Source: Gammaproteobacteria bacterium
Lineage (GTDB): Bacteria; Pseudomonadota; Gammaproteobacteria; Pseudomonadales; Pseudohongiellaceae
Assembly (NCBI GenBank): GCA_030682575.1
Contig: JAUXNX010000022.1
Span: 1-48,996, forward strand
Length of the DNA: 48,996 nt
Direction: 5' to 3'
In this document: piece by piece, positions 44,592 through 48,996 of the stretch
How the letters are laid out: every line of letters starts with the position of its first letter
Numbering within the stretch: the stretch's first letter is position 1
The notes under the pieces: generated by a model
Seen by the model: the letters and a program-made list of their open reading frames with translations, nothing else
Told to the model about the DNA's origin: nothing
The model's database searches: none
Translations under genes and position numbers: made by a program

Positions 44592-45668
44592 TCACGACAT
44601 GGACAGGATTGATTGCGATGTCGCCTGCAGCATTGCATGGACCTCCACCATAACAACTTCCGGCGTGATCTCGCGCATGCAGGCGTGGTGCCCTAGCGGG
44701 CAGATTTTCTTGTGACAAGGTACACAGGGCAGATCGCGCTGCAGCACCCTGGTCTTTTCCAGATTGGCATTCGTGTACTGCGCGTTGGTAGGCCCCATCA
44801 GTACAATGTGCGGCACATCAAAGGCCGCTGCATAGTGACGGGGTCCGGTGTCATTCGTCACCAGCAGATCGCAACGCTTGATCAGGGGTTTCAAATCGGC
44901 AAGATCGACTCGCTCCGTGCCAGTATTGATGATGCTGGCACAACTGGCGTCAACAATTTTCTGTGCAATACCTTCTTCGCCGGGACCGACCAGCAGCAGT
45001 ATCCTGCAATGCAGGCTTTCCTGCAGCATCTCGGCAAGGCGGGCGAAATATTCTGCAGGCCAGCACTTGGAGGAACCGAAGCTGGCGCCAGGATTCAGCC
45101 CGATCACCATGTCTTCATCTCTCACACCCCAATTACGCAAACGTGCCAACCCTCTCTCATTATTGACGTCCGATAAATGCAGTTTCCCGCGCGGCTGCAA
45201 GGGCAGGACAAGACCGAGATAGCGACACAATTCCAGATAGTATTCCTGCATCGGGAGAGGTTTGTATTTTCCCCCTTCGCGCTGCGGTTCCGGCCCATCC
45301 GTCAGGAAATATTTGCGCAGATTGCGACGATATCCGTAGATATTCGGCACCCCCGCGAACTTGAAACTGAGAAAAGAGTGAGTGGTATTGGTCAGCAGCA
45401 ACCCGGCATCGGGTTTGAGCGGCTGCAGGGCCGCACGCAAGTGACGCAGCCCCTGCAAACTCTTGTCCTGACAGGGAACGATATGATCAAACCACGGAGC
45501 ATCCTGTAGTATCCCGCGCGCGTAGGGGCGTATGCATGCAGTAATAGTGGCATTGGGGAAGTTGTTGCGCAGACATTCAAACACCGGCGTCGCCATGACG
45601 ATATCGCCGACCCAGTTGGGGCAGCGCACCACCAGACTCTTCACGGATTGCAGTGCAGGAAGCATCAT
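44592..45668 (-). CDS. waaF: LPS heptosyltransferase II (GT9 family, 358 aa)
   Basis: A cytoplasmic-face enzyme adding the second L-glycero-D-manno-heptose from ADP-heptose to the LPS inner core. The N-terminal NWVGDIVMATPVFECLR is the RfaF hallmark. Downstream VIGLNPGASFGSSKCWPAEYFARLAE and LVTNDTGPRHYAAA form the nucleotide-sugar site, and the C-terminal CVPCHKKICPLGHHACM cysteine/His cluster is typical. The ATG at 45668, preceded by CAGG, is preferred over an upstream TTG at 45686. It stands alone; other core-biosynthesis genes are outside the window. Divergent from the dienelactone hydrolase gene. Confidence 0.92.
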   Translation of the reverse strand: MMLPALQSVKSLVVRCPNWVGDIVMATPVFECLRNNFPNATITACIRPYARGILQDAPWFDHIVPCQDKSLQGLRHLRAALQPLKPDAGLLLTNTTHSFLSFKFAGVPNIYGYRRNLRKYFLTDGPEPQREGGKYKPLPMQEYYLELCRYLGLVLPLQPRGKLHLSDVNNERGLARLRNWGVRDEDMVIGLNPGASFGSSKCWPAEYFARLAEMLQESLHCRILLLVGPGEEGIAQKIVDASCASIINTGTERVDLADLKPLIKRCDLLVTNDTGPRHYAAAFDVPHIVLMGPTNAQYTNANLEKTRVLQRDLPCVPCHKKICPLGHHACMREITPEVVMVEVHAMLQATSQSILSMS

Positions 45669-45993
45669 CAAGGCCTGATCAGACAACGGAAATTGAAAGT
45701 GCCGGAAGCATAAAATCTATGCCAATGGATGTCCATGACTCATATTCATGTTCTCAGTCAAGACTGGCAAAATGGTCAGGTGCAGAATCGATCCAAGGGT
45801 GGGCTGGACGAAGATTCTGGAGAGGTCGGCTGCAGCACATGAAGGATGAGTGAGGGAGCTGCATTTTCAACGTGCTTTTGTCTTCATCCATGCCATACAC
45901 TGCCCGCCTGATCCCCTCCTGATCGCCAGGAGAAGAAAACGCGCTTCACCCCGATATAACAATTCAAACCACATTCCCAGGAGAACAAGAACA
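45669..45993. other. Divergent intergenic region, waaF and dienelactone hydrolase
   Basis: 325 bases between divergent genes. It must hold two promoters; the AGGAGA site for the dienelactone hydrolase is at its right end. No repeat copy, hairpin or small gene is convincing. Confidence 0.45.
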
Positions 45994-46872
45994 ATGTGCG
46001 ATAACCATACCAATGAAGAGAACGAACAGTATCTGAAGCTGGCCCGCAAGATGAACCGTCGCCAGTTCGGCAAGCTCACTGCCGGTGCCGCCATGATGGC
46101 CATGCTGCCTTCAGTCCTGCACGCGCAGGACGTGATGGAGATGGATGTCGAAATCCAGACGCCCGATGGCACCGCCGATTGCTACTTTGTCCACCCGACC
46201 TCTGGCGCCCATGCTGCCGTATTGATCTGGCCGGACATTCTCGGCCTGCGCCCTGCTTTCCGTGCCATGGGCAAGCGCATGGCGCAGTCAGGTTATTCCG
46301 TGCTGGTGGTGAATCCGTTCTACCGCAGCGCCAGGTCTCCCGTTGTAGGAGAGGGCGCGAGCTTCGCCGACCCCGCGATTGCCGCTATCGTGCGCCCGAT
46401 GGCAGGACAACTGAACGCCACCACGCACGTCACCGATGCGAATGCATTCGTCGCCTGGCTGGACCGACAGCCTTCCGTCGACACCAGCCGCAAGATTGGT
46501 ACCATGGGTTACTGCATGGGCGGGCCGATCGTCATGCGCACTGCATCTTCACTGCCGAATCGCATCGGTGCAGGCGGCTCATTCCACGGTGGCGGTTTGA
46601 ATACAGCGAATCCCGACAGCCCGCACCTGGGCATCCCCAGCATGGATGCGCATATGCTGATCGCGGTTGCGGCCAATGACGATGAGCGTGATCCGGAGTC
46701 CAAGAACGTGTTGAGGGCTGCGTTTGACGCGGCGGGTGTAGCGGCCGAAATTGAGGTTTACGAGGGGGCGATGCACGGTTGGTGCGTGCCGGATTCGGCA
46801 GTCTACAACGAGTCCCAGGCCGAACGAGCCTGGAGCCGCATGCTGGCGATCTTCGAGACTGCGTTGGCCTGA
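45994..46872 (+). CDS. Tat-exported dienelactone hydrolase family protein (292 aa)
   Basis: An alpha/beta hydrolase of the dienelactone hydrolase family. The N terminus contains the twin-arginine-like NRRQFGKLTAGAAMMAMLPSVLHAQ (residues 20-44), so export in folded form is expected. Nucleophile Cys174 sits in GTMGYCMGG, with Asp in AANDDERDPES and His in GAMHGWCVP, the Cys-Asp-His triad of the family. The ATG at 45994 is used because AGGAGA lies upstream and the Tat signal would otherwise be internal. Substrate could be a lactone or another ester; it is unassigned. It is followed by the palindromic element copy D. Confidence 0.87.
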   Translation: MCDNHTNEENEQYLKLARKMNRRQFGKLTAGAAMMAMLPSVLHAQDVMEMDVEIQTPDGTADCYFVHPTSGAHAAVLIWPDILGLRPAFRAMGKRMAQSGYSVLVVNPFYRSARSPVVGEGASFADPAIAAIVRPMAGQLNATTHVTDANAFVAWLDRQPSVDTSRKIGTMGYCMGGPIVMRTASSLPNRIGAGGSFHGGGLNTANPDSPHLGIPSMDAHMLIAVAANDDERDPESKNVLRAAFDAAGVAAEIEVYEGAMHGWCVPDSAVYNESQAERAWSRMLAIFETALA

Positions 46873-46942
46873 GTCCACGTCAATCAGACCTGCGAATGGC
46901 TCCTGTTAATCGAGACGCGGTCTGGAGCCCGTGCACCACTGC

Positions 46943-47053
46943 TCTCGATTGATAGCCCGGTCTGCTGCTTGTACCCACTTGCGACGAGTCGGCACCGCGG
47001 AGCGGCGCAGGTCAGCCCCAGAACCGGGCCCTGCCACCCGCCGCCGCTCGAAG
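46943..47053 (-). repeat. Dispersed palindromic element, core-less subtype, copy D
   Basis: It lies in the 464-bp gap 46873-47336. It aligns with the reverse complement of copy A (26874-26984) along its full length: GCCCGGTCTGCTGCTTGTACCC at the left, CACCGCGGAGCGGCGCAGGTCAG in the middle, and CGCCGCTCGAAG at the right. The central GCAAAAAG/CTTTTTGC hairpin is absent. Boundaries are approximate by a few bases. Confidence 0.7.
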
Positions 47054-47261
47054 CGGCTATCCAAATCACCCGGAATACCAACGAAGAGCCCGCCAGCCTG
47101 ACTGGTCTCTGCCTAATCGCCCGATCTGGCGTGGGACACAGACAGGCTGACGTGCTCCACATCTCTCAGCATGTTTCATACCAGCGCCACTGAAGTCACC
47201 AACCTCATGATTTGGAAGAATTAATTTCTCCCTCAATCAAAAGCGCCCATACAGTAACTGG

Positions 47262-47330
47262 TGAAAACCGCCACCAGGTGGCGAGGGATTGGAACAAGCT
47301 GCAAAGCAGCTTTGCTCCCACCCCGCGCTT
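47262..47330. repeat. REP-like hairpin segment upstream of SpmAB-like gene
   Basis: GCCACC-A-GGTGGC followed by AAGCTGC-AAA-GCAGCTT (47296-47312) and TTGCTCCCACC resembles REP-type intergenic repeats of gammaproteobacteria in layout. It overlaps a possible early start of the next gene, which argues for the ATG at 47337 instead. Only one copy is in this window, so repeat status is inferred from appearance. Confidence 0.35.
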
Positions 47331-47336
47331 ACGCAT

Positions 47337-48578
47337 ATGATTGCCGCCATGCTCAATATCCTCTGGCTCAGCTTCTTCTTCCTCGCCTTCATTGCCGCCC
47401 TCTGGCAATGGTTGTCAGGTACCAATCCCGAAGTGTTCAGCGAACTCGTCGCGGCTGCTTTCGAGATGGCCAATCTCAGCGTTGAGATCGCCATCGGATT
47501 GATAGGGCTGATGGCGCTGTGGCTCGGCCTGTTCCGCATTGCCGAGCATGGCGGCTTGATGGCTGTTGTCGCACGGGTGATGGCGCCTCTGTTCAGACGA
47601 TTGATGCCCGGCGTGCCCGAGAACCATCCGGCTCTTGGCTCTGTGACGATGAATCTGGCAGCCAATTTTCTCGGCCTCGACAACGCTGCCACCCCCATGG
47701 GCCTGAAGGCCATGAACGATCTGCAGGAGCTGAACCCGGACAAGGACACTGCCAGCAATGCCCAGATCCTGTTTCTCGTTCTCAACACATCCTCCGTCAC
47801 GCTGTTGCCCGTCACGATCTTCCTGTATCGCGCCCAGGCTGGAGCCACCTCTCCGGCCGATGTGTTTCTGCCTATCCTCATGGCCACTTCCGCGTCCACG
47901 CTGGTGGGTCTGGCCAGCGTCGCCTGGGTGCAGAAGCTGAAGCTGCTCGACCGCGTGGTAATGGCGTGGTTCCTGGGTTTCGCTCTGTTTCTGGCGGCAA
48001 CGCTGAGCTGGATCGTCAGCCTGCCTCCTGACCTGCTTTCCAGCCGCTCTGCCTTGATCGGCAACCTGCTGCTGTTCAGTGTGATCGTGCTGTTCCTGAT
48101 CTCCGGCGTGCAACGCAGACTCGACTGCTATTCGCTGTTTGTCGAAGGTGCGAAAGAAGGCTTCAATGTCGCCATCAAGATCATCCCCTTTTTGCTGGCG
48201 ATGCTGGTGGGCATAGGGGTGTTTCGCGCCAGTGGTTGTCTGGACATTCTGTTGTCCGGAATACGCGCGCTGGTCTCGGGACTTGGCATCGATACCGGGT
48301 TCGTTGAGGCGTTGCCCACGGCATTCATGAAACCGCTGAGCGGAAGCGGAGCCCGCGCCATGATGCTGGAAACGATCAACACCTATGGAGTTGATTCCTT
48401 TGTTGGACGGATCGCGGCGACGGTGCAGGGCAGTACCGAGACGACCTTCTATGTGCTGGCGGTGTACTTCGGCAGCGTAGGCATCCGCAAGACCCGCCAT
48501 GCGATCACCTGCGGCCTGCTCGCTGATGTTGCAGGAATTACCACCGCTATCCTCGCCTGCTACTGGTTCTTTGGCTGA
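47337..48578 (+). CDS. SpmA-SpmB-like nucleoside-recognition membrane protein (413 aa)
   Basis: A polytopic membrane protein resembling fused spore-maturation proteins SpmA and SpmB (Gate/nucleoside-recognition domain). Two similar halves are visible: the first with HPALGSVTMNLAANFLGLDNAATPMGLKAM (about residues 98-127), the second with GAKEGFNVAIKIIPFLLAMLVGIGVFRASG (about 281-310) and KPLSGSGARAMML. About eight to ten hydrophobic segments are present. Despite the name, such genes are common in non-sporulating proteobacteria, with no settled function. Start 47337 or 47349 is ambiguous; both ATGs are in frame. No operon partner follows before the repeats at 48619. Confidence 0.85.
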   Translation: MIAAMLNILWLSFFFLAFIAALWQWLSGTNPEVFSELVAAAFEMANLSVEIAIGLIGLMALWLGLFRIAEHGGLMAVVARVMAPLFRRLMPGVPENHPALGSVTMNLAANFLGLDNAATPMGLKAMNDLQELNPDKDTASNAQILFLVLNTSSVTLLPVTIFLYRAQAGATSPADVFLPILMATSASTLVGLASVAWVQKLKLLDRVVMAWFLGFALFLAATLSWIVSLPPDLLSSRSALIGNLLLFSVIVLFLISGVQRRLDCYSLFVEGAKEGFNVAIKIIPFLLAMLVGIGVFRASGCLDILLSGIRALVSGLGIDTGFVEALPTAFMKPLSGSGARAMMLETINTYGVDSFVGRIAATVQGSTETTFYVLAVYFGSVGIRKTRHAITCGLLADVAGITTAILACYWFFG

Positions 48579-48618
48579 TTCTTAGCGGAGATCCTCTTCG
48601 AGAGTTCTTTTCACAGAT

Positions 48619-48759
48619 CCCAGGGCTGCGGCCTGTGCCTGCATGCGACTGCCCTGCGCCGCTCCGCGGTGCCTTCCCTCCGCAAAAAGCCCAAGGTCTT
48701 TTTGCTGCGCTCAGCGCAGGGCTCTTATGTCGCCTGCAGGCACAGGCCACATCCCTTGG
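48619..48759 (+). repeat. Dispersed palindromic element, full subtype, copy E
   Basis: Outer arms GGCCTGTGCCTGCA (48630-48643) and its exact complement (48735-48748) extend outwards to about 25 bp with three mismatches. The interior holds GCGCCGCTCCGCGGTGCC and the core GCAAAAAG CCCAAGGT CTTTTTGC (48682-48705), in the same orientation as copy B. It lies just past the SpmAB-like stop. Confidence 0.82.
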
Positions 48760-48887
48760 CGTGCTGGAAGGACAACGATCCTTTCGAAAGACGACGTGGA
48801 CACCAGGTCCCGGAGTGAGGTTCGAAGAATGCGCCCTTCCCCGGGTTGGCACAATTCGAGGTGGTGGCTTGGGGCGGGGGTGGGGCA

Positions 48888-48996
48888 CTGCCGTTCAGCG
48901 GCATAAAAGACCTGCGCTGAGCGCAGCAAAAAGACCTTGGGCTTTTTGCGCAGAGAGGGCACCGCGGAGCGGCGCAGGTCAGCCGCAGAACGGCAG
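48888..48996 (-). repeat. Dispersed palindromic element, full subtype, copy F (may continue past the window)
   Basis: Arms CTGCCGTTCAGCGG (48888-48901) and CCGCAGAACGGCAG (48983-48996) pair with one mismatch. The core GCAAAAAG ACCTTGGG CTTTTTGC (48926-48949) is inverted relative to copy E, 128 bp away (48760-48887). The right edge coincides with the window end, so the arm may be longer. AGCGGCATAAAAGACC is shared, inverted, with copy B. Confidence 0.8.

Noticed and set aside
47415-48500. A 361-codon minus-strand frame opposite the SpmAB-like gene
   Set aside because: It is His/Gln/Arg-rich with no domain or ribosome-binding site, as expected from the complement of a membrane-protein gene.
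48711-48962. Short frames reading PSLRKKPKVFLLRSA...VFYAAE in copies B and F
   Set aside because: They are translations of the palindromic element itself; the same peptide appears wherever the repeat occurs, and no start signal is consistent.

Overview
The window reads as chromosome from a Gram-negative, probably aquatic, gammaproteobacterium. Evidence: five TonB-dependent receptors (TBDRs, one cut by the window edge), many predicted outer-membrane or lipoprotein products, an LPS heptosyltransferase, a MacB-type tripartite pump, Shine-Dalgarno starts and moderate-to-high GC. Placement near TBDR-rich marine lineages (for example Pseudohongiellaceae or Halieaceae) is a guess. No tRNA, rRNA, CRISPR array, prophage or intact insertion sequence was seen.

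Layout. 1-7441: three tandem paralogous TBDR genes on the minus strand; the two intact ones have intrinsic terminators, and genes 1 and 2 have similar long AT-rich leaders. 7745-13692: a minus-strand efflux operon (TolC-like lipoprotein, very long HlyD-type adaptor, MacB-type ATPase and permease). 13886-23496: plus-strand genes for a small coiled-coil membrane protein, an M16 metallopeptidase lipoprotein, and a translationally coupled block of ABC-2 ATPase, ABC-2 permease, double-PDZ lipoprotein and two FG-GAP/VCBS-like exported proteins. 23591-23752: a multi-hairpin inverted-repeat element. 23800-30894: small membrane protein, SulP transporter, outer-membrane barrel candidate, hybrid sensor kinase, HupE/UreJ-like transporter with a small exported partner. 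30918-35169 (minus): DUF5916 outer-membrane protein, two exported cupins, a small beta-barrel. 35356-38115: GNAT plus nitrilase-family pair, then a convergent MFS transporter. 38291-44035: a TBDR with a glycine-rich insertion in its plug and, convergent to it, a fourth relative of the first TBDR family. 44592-48578: heptosyltransferase, Tat-type dienelactone hydrolase, SpmA-SpmB-like membrane protein.

The most unusual non-genic signal is a dispersed family of 110-150 bp palindromic elements at 26874, 40545, 40892, 46943, 48619 and 48888. Four share an identical asymmetric core with a short internal inverted repeat, but each has its own outer arms that are self-complementary within that copy. 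They come as inverted pairs (40545/40892 and 48619/48888). Two further copies are a core-less subtype. All lie just past gene 3' ends. This covariation suggests the folded form is kept or regenerated. The most unusual gene-level signal is the ABC-2, PDZ, FG-GAP block beside the M16 peptidase, which may be an undescribed envelope export or surface-assembly system.
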